DNA of 64,000 bases from Roseovarius litorisediminis (lineage in GTDB: Bacteria; Pseudomonadota; Alphaproteobacteria; Rhodobacterales; Rhodobacteraceae), in assembly GCF_900172295.1 (NCBI RefSeq), contig NZ_FWFL01000006.1, forward strand, positions 124,001 to 188,000. Reading direction: 5' to 3'. How positions within the stretch are numbered: position 1 is the stretch's first letter; the number at the start of each line of letters is the position of its first letter. Below the pieces are notes generated by a model, which was not told the DNA's origin, searched no databases, and saw only the letters and a list, made by a program, of their open reading frames with translations. Shown one piece after another: positions 34,597 through 44,547 of this stretch. The position numbers were made by a program, and so were the translations under genes.

Positions 34597-35637
34597 TTAG
34601 CTTCTAGAGACCCGCCGGTATCTTTGGGGGCTCATTCCAGTCCAGTTCCGGAATGCACGCGAGAACGCGGATAATTCTGAATAACCAAGATTTAACGCGA
34701 TTTCTGTCAGGGCAATTTCCGGATCATCCATATAGTGCAACGCCAGCTCATGCCGTGCCGCCCGCAGGATATCGTTGTAGGACAAGCCATGTTTGCGCAG
34801 TCGTTTCTGAAAGGACGGGCCGGAAATGCCAAGAATGGATGCGATATCGCCCAAGGCTGGAATGCTGCTGCCCAACTGCATCTTGATTTCGTTGCGTACG
34901 ACTGTAGCAAAATTTACAGGGTCTTCAGACGTCTTGCTGCGGCTTTCCATAAACGCTTTGACCATTGAAAAAAGATACGGGTCATGCCCGGGCATCTTGA
35001 CGTCCAGATCGCTGCGCCGAAAGGCAAGTGCGTTCGTCCGGCGGTTGAAAACGACCGGCGCACCAAAAGCCGTTTCATGCTCATGTGCATTGTCGGGTTT
35101 GGCATGTTCAAATCGAACTTCAAGCGGCGACCAGTTTTCTCCCAGCGCGTTGCGGAATACATTGCAGAACATACCAAGCGAAAGTTCGGCATCCTGACGG
35201 CGGTTCGGAATGCGCGGGTCGACAATGCGATAGCTGAGCCAAAGAATGCCGTCGTCCTGTATCAGTCCGAAACTTGTTTGTTCCTGATGGGCCGGAAAGA
35301 AGGTCTCCATATTGCGCAGGCCAGCGGCAAGTGTGGGAGAACTGATCGCCGCGTAACCAAGCATTCCTAACTGACGGGGTAGGAAGTTGCGGCCGAATTG
35401 AAGGCCGATATTGCCATTTTTCGTCTGTTCCGCGGCGGTTTCGAACATATTGCAATACTGTGCGAGATTGATCTCGGACACCGGGCTGTCAAGTTCTTCC
35501 AGGGAAATACCGGCATTGCCGAATATCCGGTCAAGACAACCGCCGTTTTTTTCAAACAGCCGCGCCGCGCCGTCGGCTGCCGCAGACAGCACCTTGGCCG
35601 GGGCCAGAACATCGAAAGTTTCAGCAGGCATACCCAT
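34597..35637 (-). CDS. AraC-family transcriptional regulator
   Basis: 346 residues. The N-terminal part (about 30-220) resembles the OruR/arabinose-binding-type domain of the ArgR/OruR subgroup, and the C-terminal 100 residues are a double helix-turn-helix (IASILGISGPSFQKRLRKHG... and IALNLGYSELSAFSRAFRNWTGMSPQRYRR). It is divergent from the importer/BMC operon, with 200 bases between the start codons that contain three TGCTGT direct repeats. It is therefore the likely activator of that operon, probably responding to the imported substrate. Confidence 0.9.
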   Translation of the reverse strand: MGMPAETFDVLAPAKVLSAAADGAARLFEKNGGCLDRIFGNAGISLEELDSPVSEINLAQYCNMFETAAEQTKNGNIGLQFGRNFLPRQLGMLGYAAISSPTLAAGLRNMETFFPAHQEQTSFGLIQDDGILWLSYRIVDPRIPNRRQDAELSLGMFCNVFRNALGENWSPLEVRFEHAKPDNAHEHETAFGAPVVFNRRTNALAFRRSDLDVKMPGHDPYLFSMVKAFMESRSKTSEDPVNFATVVRNEIKMQLGSSIPALGDIASILGISGPSFQKRLRKHGLSYNDILRAARHELALHYMDDPEIALTEIALNLGYSELSAFSRAFRNWTGMSPQRYRRVSRS

Positions 35638-35739
35638 CTTTGTCCGATTCGCTTTCAGAAGTACGAAGCATACGCCAAGTTAAGGTTTCTACAAAACGTG
35701 CAGACTCTAAGACAACCGAGGTACCGGGTGCATGGTCGC

Positions 35740-35791
35740 TGCTGTTAAATTTCAAACACCTGCTGTCAAGTCAGTTTACCGATTTGCTGTC
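35740..35791 (+). promoter_or_regulatory. Three TGCTGT direct repeats, candidate AraC-type sites
   Basis: TGCTGT occurs at 35740, 35761 and 35785, in the same orientation and 21 and 24 bases apart, close to two helical turns. AraC-family activators typically bind such direct repeats upstream of their target. They lie 50-100 bases upstream of the binding-protein gene start. Confidence 0.45.
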
Positions 35792-35837
35792 TAGGCTGAA
35801 TTCACTAAAAAAAATTGGCCAACAACAGGGAAACACC

Positions 35838-36971
35838 ATGACACTTACCAGAAGACAATTCACGGGCCGTGCCGCTGCTATGGCTGGCCTTGCTGTCGGC
35901 GGGCCTTTGTCACCCGCATTTGCGGCCCGCAACGACCAAATGAACATCCTTTGCTGGGAGGGGTACAACTCGGACGAGGTGCTGGGGCCATTCCGGTCTG
36001 CCAACGCGGGCGCCACAGTGCGCGCCGAAAGCGGCACTTCCGACCCGGATATGATCAATAAACTGCGAGCAGGAGAGACCTCGGTCTGGGACTTGATAAA
36101 CGTCAACCAGCCATGGGCCCGCGATCAGCTGTACCCGGAAGGTCTGATCAAGCCGCTGAACAAAGACCGGTTCATGCCCCATTTCGAAAAGATGCTGCCC
36201 GAGTTCGCGGCACCTTATCCGCTGTCTTTCGCCGATGATGGCAACCTGATCGGCATGCCGCAGCGGTATGGGCCGTTCAGCTTTGTTGTGAACACCGATG
36301 TCATCAGCCGCGAGATGGCCGAGGATCAGGGCTGGAACCTGTTTCTGGATTCAAAGATGAAGGACCGTTACGGCGTTCTGACCTATGACAACTGGAATGT
36401 TATCCATATGTGCCTGACGGCGGGTCTGAACCCGTTTGCGCCGGTCGAAGGGGATGATCAGGCCAAGTTCAAATCAGTCGCCGAGCAGATCTTTGGCGGT
36501 GCCAAGCTGCTGACCGATGACCTGGTGGCGATGAACACCGCCCTGATCAATGGCGAGATAGACGCCTACTTCACCGGCGGCACCTACACTGCCTCTCCGG
36601 CACGCTTTGATGGCGCTACAAACATACGAGCTATAACGCCCAAATCCGGGCCGGTTGACGGCAAGGGCGGCGTTGTGTGGATTGAGCTGACCTCGGCGGT
36701 GAACAACCCCGACCCCAGCAATCTGGCCGAGGATTTCCTGGAATTCGTGCAGTCTCCGGAAATATCCAAGGCGGTGGCCTTTACCGAAGGCACCTATAAC
36801 CCGGTGGCACAGATGGGCAACTCAGAGGTTATGGCCCTGTTTGATGCAGATGAGCTGGATGCGATCCAGATGGATAGCCTGGCGGAAGAAATGGATCGGT
36901 CGCTGGATTACGAGGTGGTGGCATCCTATGATGCGCTGATCGAAATCTATACCAAAGCACGTCGGTCTTGA
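35838..36971 (+). CDS. Periplasmic substrate-binding protein, PotD type (BMC-linked importer)
   Basis: 377 residues from the ATG at 35838 (AGGGAAA site). A twin-arginine leader (LTRRQFTGRAAAMAG...SPAFA) precedes a polyamine-type binding fold (MNILCWEGYNSDEVLGPF). It opens the plus-strand series that continues into importer subunits and the microcompartment genes, so it most likely delivers the compound processed there. The ligand family spans polyamines and amino alcohols. A stem-loop follows at 36985. Confidence 0.9.
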   Translation: MTLTRRQFTGRAAAMAGLAVGGPLSPAFAARNDQMNILCWEGYNSDEVLGPFRSANAGATVRAESGTSDPDMINKLRAGETSVWDLINVNQPWARDQLYPEGLIKPLNKDRFMPHFEKMLPEFAAPYPLSFADDGNLIGMPQRYGPFSFVVNTDVISREMAEDQGWNLFLDSKMKDRYGVLTYDNWNVIHMCLTAGLNPFAPVEGDDQAKFKSVAEQIFGGAKLLTDDLVAMNTALINGEIDAYFTGGTYTASPARFDGATNIRAITPKSGPVDGKGGVVWIELTSAVNNPDPSNLAEDFLEFVQSPEISKAVAFTEGTYNPVAQMGNSEVMALFDADELDAIQMDSLAEEMDRSLDYEVVASYDALIEIYTKARRS

Positions 36972-36984
36972 CCTTAATGATACT

Positions 36985-37004
36985 CCGGGGCGTATGCGCC
37001 CCGG
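36985..37004 (+). terminator. Stem-loop after the binding-protein gene
   Basis: CCGGGGCG-TATG-CGCCCCGG is a perfect 8-bp stem with a 4-nt loop, without a T-run. It lies between the binding-protein gene and the ATPase gene and probably sets their expression ratio. Confidence 0.7.
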
Positions 37005-37038
37005 GGCTGCAGTTTAAATCCTAGCTCAGGTTCAGAAT

Positions 37039-38124
37039 ATGCAATCGCAACCCATTTTGCGGCTTCGTCAGGTCGTGAAAAAATTCGGCAACTTCACCGC
37101 GCTGCATGGCGTTGACCTTGAGATTGAAGAAGGCGAATTCTTTACGATTGTCGGCCCTTCTGGCAGCGGCAAATCAACGATGATCCGCCTGTTGGTAGGC
37201 ATGGACGAGCTGTCCGAAGGCGAAATCTGGTTGCGCGACAAACGGATCGACCAGACTCCGGCCAACCTGCGCCCGACCTGTATGGTGTTTCAGTCGCTTG
37301 CCCTGTTTCCGCATATGAGTGTGGGCCAGAACATCGAATTTCCGCTAAAGCTGCGGGGCGCGGCGCCCGCCGACCGCAAGGCGCGTGCGCTGGAACTGCT
37401 GGACCTGCTACGCCTTCCGCAAAGTTATTACCAAAAGCGGATTTCGGAATGCTCAGGGGGTGAGAAACAGCGCGTGGCACTGGCCCGTGCACTGGCCTTT
37501 GACCCCGAGATCCTGTTTTTCGACGAGCCGCTGTCGGCGCTGGACTACCGCCTGCGCAAGACCCTTGAAAAAGAACTGAAATCGCTGCACGCCCGCACCG
37601 GAAAAACCTTTGTCTACATCACCCATTCGCTGGAGGAAGCGATGGTAATGTCCGACCGGATCGCGATCATGCGAGAGGGCCGATTTGAACAGATATCGGT
37701 AGCGGACGAGATTTACGGCCGCCCGGTCAGCCGGTTTGTGGCCGAATTCATGGGCGAGGTGAATCTGTTTGACGTCGAAGGCACTGCATCGGACGGGTTG
37801 CACGGCAAAGGCATTGAAATTCACGTTAACGGCGACACTCGGGACTTCGGTATTTCGCTTGAAAAGGGCGTGACCGGGACATTGATGGTGCGGCCTGAAT
37901 ATGTGCGTTTTCTGACAAGCTCGGCCACTGCCGACTTCATTGTGCGCGGTATACTGCGTGCCGAATACGCGCTTGGGTCACGCATCCAGTACGAGGTTGA
38001 AACCTCGGCGGGGCAAACCCTGACCGTAGAAAAGCTGCGCGAAGACCGGTTTTGCGGCAACGAGGGGTCCGCAGTAATTCTTGGATTTGACGCCGAAAAC
38101 GTCCACCTGATCAGGGGGACGTAA
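37039..38124 (+). CDS. ABC transporter ATPase, PotA type (BMC-linked importer)
   Basis: 361 residues. Walker A GPSGSGKST, signature ECSGGEKQRVALARAL, Walker B ILFFDEPLSALD and the switch motif ITHSLEEA. The signature has Cys in place of the usual Leu before SGG. A C-terminal TOBE-type domain follows. The TAATGG junction couples it to the permease at 38124. It energises the importer upstream of the microcompartment genes. Confidence 0.92.
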   Translation: MQSQPILRLRQVVKKFGNFTALHGVDLEIEEGEFFTIVGPSGSGKSTMIRLLVGMDELSEGEIWLRDKRIDQTPANLRPTCMVFQSLALFPHMSVGQNIEFPLKLRGAAPADRKARALELLDLLRLPQSYYQKRISECSGGEKQRVALARALAFDPEILFFDEPLSALDYRLRKTLEKELKSLHARTGKTFVYITHSLEEAMVMSDRIAIMREGRFEQISVADEIYGRPVSRFVAEFMGEVNLFDVEGTASDGLHGKGIEIHVNGDTRDFGISLEKGVTGTLMVRPEYVRFLTSSATADFIVRGILRAEYALGSRIQYEVETSAGQTLTVEKLREDRFCGNEGSAVILGFDAENVHLIRGT

Positions 38125-38978
38125 TGGAACGGATTGACCGCAAACTTGGCCTTTTGTCCGCCCTGCCGCTGGCGGCAATTCTGGCTCTTAGCTTTCTGGC
38201 GCCTCTAGTGGTGGTTGCGCTGTTTTCCATCATGCCGCCGAAGGTGTTTGACCTGGCCCATATGCCGAATTTCGCGGCCTATTCGGTGTTCTTCGACCAG
38301 GGCTATTACAAATCGCTCTTGTGGTCGCTGGGAATGGCGCTGATTTCAACCCTGATCCTGTTCGTCATTTGCTGGCCGCTGGCCTATGGAATGGCCAAGG
38401 TTTTTGGCCGCTTCTCGCTGATCCTGACAATCGCGGTCGTGATGAGCCTTTTCGTGTCAGAAAACATCCGTCTCTTTGGCTGGGTACTGACGCTGATGAA
38501 AGGCGGTTTGATCGAAGGGCATTTGCGTGCCTGGACAGGCGTCGGGTATGACAGCCCGCTCTACAACACCGGCATTATCATTTTCGGGCTGGTCTATGTG
38601 TATCTGCCTTTCATGCTGTTTCCGTTGGCGCAGGGCATTTCGATGGTGCCGGATGACACCCGACAGGCGGCCGCCGATCTGGGGGCGACACGCTGGCAGA
38701 TTTTGCGCCAGATTGATCTGCCGCTCGCAGCACCGGGGATCATGGTCGGATCGCTTTTGTCTTTTGTTCTTGCCGCCGGCGCGCTGGCCGAATCCAAGAT
38801 CCTGGGCGGACAGGCAGTGATCGTGATCGCAGATGACATCGAAACCGCCTTTACCTTTGGACAGAACTGGCCATTGGGGGCTGCACTGTCGGTCATCCTG
38901 ATCATAATCATCGGCGGACTGGCCATTCTGGGCGTCAACCGGATCGATCTTGATGCGATCATGGGAAGGAAACGCTGA
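38124..38978 (+). CDS. ABC transporter permease, PotB type
   Basis: 284 residues with about six membrane helices and the coupling loop QAAADLGATRWQILRQIDLP. The gene abuts the ATPase upstream and overlaps the next permease by one base. It forms half of the importer channel. Confidence 0.92.
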   Translation: MERIDRKLGLLSALPLAAILALSFLAPLVVVALFSIMPPKVFDLAHMPNFAAYSVFFDQGYYKSLLWSLGMALISTLILFVICWPLAYGMAKVFGRFSLILTIAVVMSLFVSENIRLFGWVLTLMKGGLIEGHLRAWTGVGYDSPLYNTGIIIFGLVYVYLPFMLFPLAQGISMVPDDTRQAAADLGATRWQILRQIDLPLAAPGIMVGSLLSFVLAAGALAESKILGGQAVIVIADDIETAFTFGQNWPLGAALSVILIIIIGGLAILGVNRIDLDAIMGRKR

Positions 38979-39790
38979 TGAACCCCAGCCGTTCAACCCG
39001 CATCGCGCTTTATGTCTATGGCATTGCGACGATTTTCTTTTTGTACGTGCCGCTCCTTTCGGTCGGCTTTGCGTCAGTCTCCAAAGCGCGCTACCTGAGC
39101 TTTCCGATCAAACGCTATTCGACCAAGTGGTATGGCGATGCCCTGCAAAGCGAAACCGTACGCGATCTGCTGGTCACATCACTGAAGGTGGCCGTGATCG
39201 TGACTGTGATTTCCATGGTCGTGGCCTTTTTTGGTGCACTTGCTTTTGCCCGGTATAACTGGCGCTACCGCACGCTATTTCAGAAGCTGATCTTGCTGCC
39301 GATTTTCTTTCCGCAGACGGTTCTCGGGCTGGCCCTTCTGATGTGGTTCAACTCGGTCGGGATCATCCCGACTTGGAAAACGGCCATCGTGGCTCATCTG
39401 GTCTGGATCGCGCCAATTGCCACGCTGATTGTCGCCATCCGCGCCTATAGCTTCGACCCCGCACTTGAGGAAGCCGCGCGTGACATGGGGGCAAGCACAA
39501 TGACCATCCTGCGCGAAATCACCCTCCCCCTGTTGATGCCAGGGATCATCTCGGCCGGGCTGTTCGCCTTCTTGCTGAGCTGGGGAAACTTCCCATTGTC
39601 GCTGTTCACAACGGGAGCGGACTCCACTCTGCCCGAATGGCTCTATGCCAAAATGGTATCGGGGTATTCGCCCCTTGTTCCAACACTGGGAGTTATGTCC
39701 GTTGTAGGGTCTTTCCTGCTAATCCTTCTGGCCTTCAGCCTCAATTGGCTGATCCGGTCAGTGCGCGAATCCCGTTCCGCAGAAAACTGA
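38978..39790 (+). CDS. ABC transporter permease, PotC type
   Basis: 270 residues with about six membrane helices and the coupling loop EEAARDMGASTMTILREITLP. It is the last importer gene; the SDR gene follows after 20 bases, showing that transport and catabolism form one unit. Confidence 0.92.
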   Translation: MNPSRSTRIALYVYGIATIFFLYVPLLSVGFASVSKARYLSFPIKRYSTKWYGDALQSETVRDLLVTSLKVAVIVTVISMVVAFFGALAFARYNWRYRTLFQKLILLPIFFPQTVLGLALLMWFNSVGIIPTWKTAIVAHLVWIAPIATLIVAIRAYSFDPALEEAARDMGASTMTILREITLPLLMPGIISAGLFAFLLSWGNFPLSLFTTGADSTLPEWLYAKMVSGYSPLVPTLGVMSVVGSFLLILLAFSLNWLIRSVRESRSAEN

Positions 39791-39810
39791 TAATAGGAAG
39801 AGGAGAAAAC

Positions 39811-40581
39811 ATGCTTACTTCACTCAAAGGTAAAAGTGTCATCGTTACCGGTGGCTCCAAGGGGATCGGACGCGGTATTGCAACCGTCTTTGCCCGGCAG
39901 GGCGCCAAAGTTACGATCACGGCGCGCGGGGAAGAAGCCATGAAAAAAGCTGCCGCCGAGATCGAGGGCGATGTCAGCTATGAGATTTGTGATGTCTCGG
40001 ACTGGGACAGCGTGCAGGCCATGGTCGCAAATGTGGCGCGTGACAAGGGCGGCATTGACGTGATGTGCGCCAACGCCGGTGCCTTTCCGCAAACCAAGAT
40101 CGTCGATATGGATCCTGCCGAATGGGATGGGGTGATGGCCACGAACCTGCGCTCGTCTTTCCTGTGCGTAAAGGCTGCGATCCCACATTTTGAAAAGGCT
40201 GGCAAAGGCCGGGTTGTGCTGACATCGTCGATCACCGGACCGGTTACGGGTTTTCCCGGTTGGGCACATTACGGCGCATCGAAATCTGGACAGTTGGGCT
40301 TTCTGAAAACCGCTGCGATGGAGCTTTCACGCTATAACACCACGATCAACGCGGTGATGCCCGGCAATATCTACACCGAAGGCCTGCAGGATCTTGGGCA
40401 GGACTATCTGGATACGATGGCGGCCTCGATTCCGCTGAAACGGCTGGGCAATGTCGAAGATATCGGAAATGCCGCGCTGTTTTTCGCCTCGGACGAGGCT
40501 GCGTACATAACCGGACAACAGATTGTGGTTGACGGCGGGCAGATCATCCCTGAATCGCTGGAAGCCATCGACGAGATTTAA
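39811..40581 (+). CDS. Short-chain dehydrogenase, candidate amino-alcohol dehydrogenase
   Basis: 256 residues from the ATG at 39811 (AGGAAGAGGAG site). NAD(P) motif VTGGSKGIGRG, the NAG motif, and the active site Ser140-Tyr154-Lys158 (LTSSITGP...YGASK). It resembles, as far as I can judge, the SDR encoded in the RMM-type microcompartment loci of Mycobacterium and Rhodococcus, where the enzyme is an S-1-amino-2-propanol dehydrogenase. It stands at the head of the catabolic part, directly after the importer. Amino-alcohol oxidation is the best guess. Confidence 0.8.
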   Translation: MLTSLKGKSVIVTGGSKGIGRGIATVFARQGAKVTITARGEEAMKKAAAEIEGDVSYEICDVSDWDSVQAMVANVARDKGGIDVMCANAGAFPQTKIVDMDPAEWDGVMATNLRSSFLCVKAAIPHFEKAGKGRVVLTSSITGPVTGFPGWAHYGASKSGQLGFLKTAAMELSRYNTTINAVMPGNIYTEGLQDLGQDYLDTMAASIPLKRLGNVEDIGNAALFFASDEAAYITGQQIVVDGGQIIPESLEAIDEI

Positions 40582-40602
40582 CAAACCCGAAAGGGAGGAC
40601 CC

Positions 40603-41607
40603 ATGTCAGGACATGATATGCCGCTTGAGGAGCTCCTCAAGCATCTGGATAGTCTTGCAAACGCATCTCTGAATCTTTGGGAATTGCCCGAAGGCGCGCG
40701 GGCGCGCCTGATCAACGTATCCGAAAACGCGACCTATCTGGTCGAGGCCTCGGGAGGTTATAAATCAATCCTGCGAGTCCACCGCGAAAATTACCATTCC
40801 CGCCGCGCGATTGAGTGTGAACTGGAGTGGATCGCGGCATTGGCCAAGGCGGATGCCGTGATCACCCCGGGGCACTATCTGGGCCGCAATGGTCAGGCCA
40901 TTCAGGTGGGGCGCAGCAAGGAGCTGGCTAACCCTCGTTACATGGTTCTGTTTCACTTTGTTGAAGGTTCTGAACCGGATGAGACCGGCGATCTTGTTGG
41001 CCCGTTCGAGGATCTGGGCGAAATCGCCGCGCGCACGCATATCCATTCGGTGAGCTGGCAACGCCCTGCCGATTTCGAGCGGTTGACCTGGGATGTGGAT
41101 GCCGTGTTTGGCGATAATCCCACATGGGGAAACTGGCGTGATGGGCCCAAGGTGGATGCAGGCGTACGCAATGTTCTCGAGCAGGTAGAGGCGACGGTCA
41201 AACGACGGCTCGCGGATTTTGGTCAATCACCTGATCGTTACGGCCTTATCCACGCGGATATGCGTTTGGCCAACCTGCTGATCGATGACGGTAGCACGCG
41301 ATTGATTGATTTCGACGACTGCGGTTTTGGTTGGTTTCTCTATGATTTTGCCACCGGCATCAGCTTTATGGAGGACGATCCCCGCGTGCCCGAGTTAAAG
41401 GCGGCCTGGGTACGTGGATACAGAAAAATCCGCCCGCTTAGCGATGCCGAAGAGGCCGAAATCGACACCTTCGTGATGCTTCGCCGACTGGCCCTTTTGG
41501 CTTGGATCGGCAGCCATATCGAGGCACCGGAACCTCAGGCGCTGGCACCCGATTTTGCCCGTGTGACGGCCGAGTTGGGGGCAGTCTATCTAAAGGCTTT
41601 CAGCTGA
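40603..41607 (+). CDS. Aminoglycoside-phosphotransferase-family kinase (BMC operon)
   Basis: 334 residues of the APH/choline-kinase fold. The catalytic loop is IHADMRLANLLIDDG and the metal-binding Asp is in LIDFDDCGFG, both canonical. RMM-type microcompartment operons carry such a kinase next to a class III aminotransferase. In amino-alcohol catabolism a kinase makes the O-phosphate and a PLP-dependent phospho-lyase then releases ammonia, phosphate and an aldehyde. That pairing fits here, since the PLP enzyme is the next gene. The substrate is inferred. Confidence 0.82.
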   Translation: MSGHDMPLEELLKHLDSLANASLNLWELPEGARARLINVSENATYLVEASGGYKSILRVHRENYHSRRAIECELEWIAALAKADAVITPGHYLGRNGQAIQVGRSKELANPRYMVLFHFVEGSEPDETGDLVGPFEDLGEIAARTHIHSVSWQRPADFERLTWDVDAVFGDNPTWGNWRDGPKVDAGVRNVLEQVEATVKRRLADFGQSPDRYGLIHADMRLANLLIDDGSTRLIDFDDCGFGWFLYDFATGISFMEDDPRVPELKAAWVRGYRKIRPLSDAEEAEIDTFVMLRRLALLAWIGSHIEAPEPQALAPDFARVTAELGAVYLKAFS

Positions 41608-41696
41608 CATCAGCATGTCAAAGAATCGCAATCTGCAGTCAAGCCGACCTTTTGGGAATCGCCATTACTGGGTGTAACTTCTGAAAGGACACTCCT

Positions 41697-42968
41697 ATGT
41701 CACAGGCCAAAACCGAGTTTCTGGAACGGTCCAAGACCTTTTGGAATCCGGGGAAAACACAAGACTGGATCGATATGGGTGTCGATCTGGTGATTGACCG
41801 GCGCGAGGGCTATTACCTCTATGATATGGATGGTCGTCGGCTGATCGATCTGCACTTGAACGGTGGCACCTACAACCTGGGACATCGACATCCTGAACTT
41901 GTCGAAGTGCTCAAGGCGGGCACCGAACGGTTTGACATGGGCAACCACCACTTTCCGGCCCTCGCGCGGACCGCGCTTGCCGAAGCATTGCAGGCCTGCG
42001 CACCGGGGGACCATTTCAAATACACGGCTTATGGTTCGGGCGGGGGTGAGGCGATCGACATTGCCCTGAAAACAGCGCGCCACGCGGCCCAGAAGAAAAA
42101 GATTGTCTCGATCGTCAAAGCCTATCACGGCCACACCGGCCTTGCGGTCAAGACGGGTGATGAGCGGTTTTCCAAGCTGTTTCTGTCCGAAGACACGCAG
42201 GGTGAATTTATTCAGGTGCCGTTCAACGATCTGAACGCAATGGAAGACGCGCTACGCGGGCGTGATGTGGCCGCAGTCATCATGGAAACGATCCCAGCCA
42301 CTTACGGTTTCCCTATGCCGATGGAGGGCTATCTGCCTGCCGTCAAAAAGCTGTGCGAAAGATATGATGCGTTCTACATCGCCGACGAGGTTCAGACAGG
42401 GCTGATGCGCACGGGTGAGCTTTGGGGGTGCATGAAATATGGCGTTGTCCCAGACATCATGGTGACTGGCAAAGGCATTTCCGGCGGGATGTACCCCATC
42501 GCCTGCGTCCTGATATCCGAGCAATGCGGTGGCTGGCTGAAAGAAGACGGCTTTGGTCATATCTCGACAATGGGCGGCGCAGAGCTTGGCTGTGTGGTTG
42601 CGATGAAAACGCTTGAAATCGTGCAGCGACCCGAGGTTCGCTCCATGGTGCAGTTTATCGGCGATTATCTGCGCGCCGGGCTGAATGACATCATGGCCGC
42701 ATTCCCCGATTTCTTTATCGGCATTCGCCAGCATGGTGTGATCATGGGGCTGGAGTTCAACCATGAACAGGGCGCCAAACCAGTGATGAAGCACCTATAT
42801 GAAAACGGAGTCTGGGCGATCTTCTCAACCCTTGATCCACGTGTGTTGCAGTTCAAACCAGGGCTGCTGCTGACCCAGGCGGATGCCGAAGAAGTGCTGC
42901 GCCGGGTCGCAATCGCAGTGGAACTGGCCCGCGCCGAGGTCATGGGCAACCGGAGGAGGATGGTATAG
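41697..42968 (+). CDS. Class III aminotransferase, candidate amino-alcohol-phosphate phospho-lyase
   Basis: 423 residues. The PLP Lys is 259 (MVTGKGISGGMYP) and Asp230 (FYIADEVQTG) contacts the cofactor. Class III enzymes include ethanolamine-phosphate and 1-amino-2-propanol-phosphate phospho-lyases as well as true transaminases. The neighbouring kinase and the acylating aldehyde dehydrogenase make the phospho-lyase reaction likely: it would yield an aldehyde for the microcompartment. The stop codon overlaps the GTG start of the dehydrogenase by one base. An 89-base gap upstream, larger than elsewhere in the operon, could hold a secondary promoter. Confidence 0.82.
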   Translation: MSQAKTEFLERSKTFWNPGKTQDWIDMGVDLVIDRREGYYLYDMDGRRLIDLHLNGGTYNLGHRHPELVEVLKAGTERFDMGNHHFPALARTALAEALQACAPGDHFKYTAYGSGGGEAIDIALKTARHAAQKKKIVSIVKAYHGHTGLAVKTGDERFSKLFLSEDTQGEFIQVPFNDLNAMEDALRGRDVAAVIMETIPATYGFPMPMEGYLPAVKKLCERYDAFYIADEVQTGLMRTGELWGCMKYGVVPDIMVTGKGISGGMYPIACVLISEQCGGWLKEDGFGHISTMGGAELGCVVAMKTLEIVQRPEVRSMVQFIGDYLRAGLNDIMAAFPDFFIGIRQHGVIMGLEFNHEQGAKPVMKHLYENGVWAIFSTLDPRVLQFKPGLLLTQADAEEVLRRVAIAVELARAEVMGNRRRMV

Positions 42969-44545
42969 TGAAACCCGCCCTTTTCAACTCCCTCATCGAC
43001 ATTTCCGACAGCCCGGCCGCGCGCCGTGGGCAAGCGGACTTGATGCTGGAACAAGCCCGCTGGGCCGCTGCTGTCTTTGATCGCTATGACCGCGACACCA
43101 CGATGCGTATCGTCGATTCAGTCGCGCAAGCTGCCCATGATCATGCTGCTGAATTCGCCGAAAAAATTGTGGCTGAAAGCGGCTTTGGCGTGGCCGAACA
43201 CAAGAAGATCAAGAACGAGCTGACAGCCAAACCGCTGGTTGATTTCTACCGCGATCAAGACTTCGTCAATCCGCGCGTGGACGAAGCCCGCAAGATCATT
43301 GAAATCCCGCGCCCTGCAGGCGTGATATTTGCCCTGACGCCCTCGACCAATCCGATTGCGACACTCAATTTCAAGGTGCTTATGGCACTGATGACACGCA
43401 ACGCAATTGTACTTTCACCACATCCCGCGGTCAGACAAACCAGTGTTGAGGCTGTCAGGTTACTGGCGCGTGCCGCCGAAGAGGCCGGTGCCCCGACCGG
43501 CACGATCCAGATCTTGCCCGAACCTACAATTCCCGTGGTCGAAGCGTTCATGAATTCAGACAAGACCAATGTCATCCTGGCGACCGGGGGCACGGCCATG
43601 GTGCGGGCGGCCTATTCTTCGGGCAATCCCGCGATCGGTGTCGGGCCCGGAAATGCCCCGGTTTTTGTGGATATCAGCGCCGATATCGCAAAGGCGGCAC
43701 AACGTATTGTCGCCTCGAAAAGCTTCGATAATTCCGTGCTTTGCACTAATGAAAGCGTTCTGATCACCCTGCCCGAGGTCGAAAGCCAGCTAAAAATCGC
43801 GCTGAAATCCGCCGGGGCCTATATCTGCTCAGAAAGCGAGACCGAAGTGCTGCGTCGTTTCCTGTTTCACCCGCGCGGGTTTAACATTGAGGCGATTGGC
43901 CGGGATGCGACATGGATCGCTCAGGAATGCGGTATCCGCGTGCCCGGCAACACAAAGATTCTTGTCGCGCCGATCACGCAAATCGGCGTAGAAGAGCTGC
44001 TATCGCGGGAAAAACTATGCCCGGTGCTGGCACTGCACGTGGCCAAGACCAAGGCGCAGGCCCTCTCCCAGGCCCGCGCTGTGTTGCGGCTGACCGGTGC
44101 CGGGCATTCGGCAGCCATTCACACCAGCGATGAGATGTCGGTCATGGATTATGCCAGCGCGGTTGAAGTCTACCGCGTGGTTGTCAACGCGCCCTGCTCC
44201 CAGGGGGCGGCCGGATTTGCCACCAATCTGGCGCCGACATTTACAATCGGTACCGGGTTCTTTGGCCGTTCCTCAATCGGTGAAAACGTCGGCCCCCAGC
44301 ATTTGGTGCACTGGACCCGCGTTGCCTACAACGCCGGGGCGGATGTGCCCTTTGGCAATTATCACGGGCTTGGCCGCAGCTTTCGCGGTGCCTTGCCCAA
44401 AGCCCCGGCAGACGGGGTACCGGGATCGGCAAAGGCGCCCCAACCGCCACGGCAGCCCTCGGCAGCCTCTTCCATCGACAACGCAACCAAAGACGAATTG
44501 CGCCGCCTGATCGCGGCCGAGCTTCGCGATCTTCTGAGAAAGTAG
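42968..44545 (+). CDS. CoA-acylating aldehyde dehydrogenase with C-terminal encapsulation peptide
   Basis: 525 residues. The core is a CoA-dependent aldehyde dehydrogenase of the EutE/PduP type with the catalytic Cys259 (SFDNSVLCTNESV) and the GVGPGNAPVF region. A Pro/Ala-rich linker (residues ~475-502) leads to an amphipathic C-terminal helix with KDELRRLIAAELRDLLRK, which has the form of a microcompartment encapsulation peptide. The start is a GTG at 42968 overlapping the aminotransferase stop. It would convert an aldehyde such as propionaldehyde or acetaldehyde into acyl-CoA inside the shell, with cofactor recycling by the SDR possible. Confidence 0.87.
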   Translation: MKPALFNSLIDISDSPAARRGQADLMLEQARWAAAVFDRYDRDTTMRIVDSVAQAAHDHAAEFAEKIVAESGFGVAEHKKIKNELTAKPLVDFYRDQDFVNPRVDEARKIIEIPRPAGVIFALTPSTNPIATLNFKVLMALMTRNAIVLSPHPAVRQTSVEAVRLLARAAEEAGAPTGTIQILPEPTIPVVEAFMNSDKTNVILATGGTAMVRAAYSSGNPAIGVGPGNAPVFVDISADIAKAAQRIVASKSFDNSVLCTNESVLITLPEVESQLKIALKSAGAYICSESETEVLRRFLFHPRGFNIEAIGRDATWIAQECGIRVPGNTKILVAPITQIGVEELLSREKLCPVLALHVAKTKAQALSQARAVLRLTGAGHSAAIHTSDEMSVMDYASAVEVYRVVVNAPCSQGAAGFATNLAPTFTIGTGFFGRSSIGENVGPQHLVHWTRVAYNAGADVPFGNYHGLGRSFRGALPKAPADGVPGSAKAPQPPRQPSAASSIDNATKDELRRLIAAELRDLLRK

Positions 44546-44547
44546 CC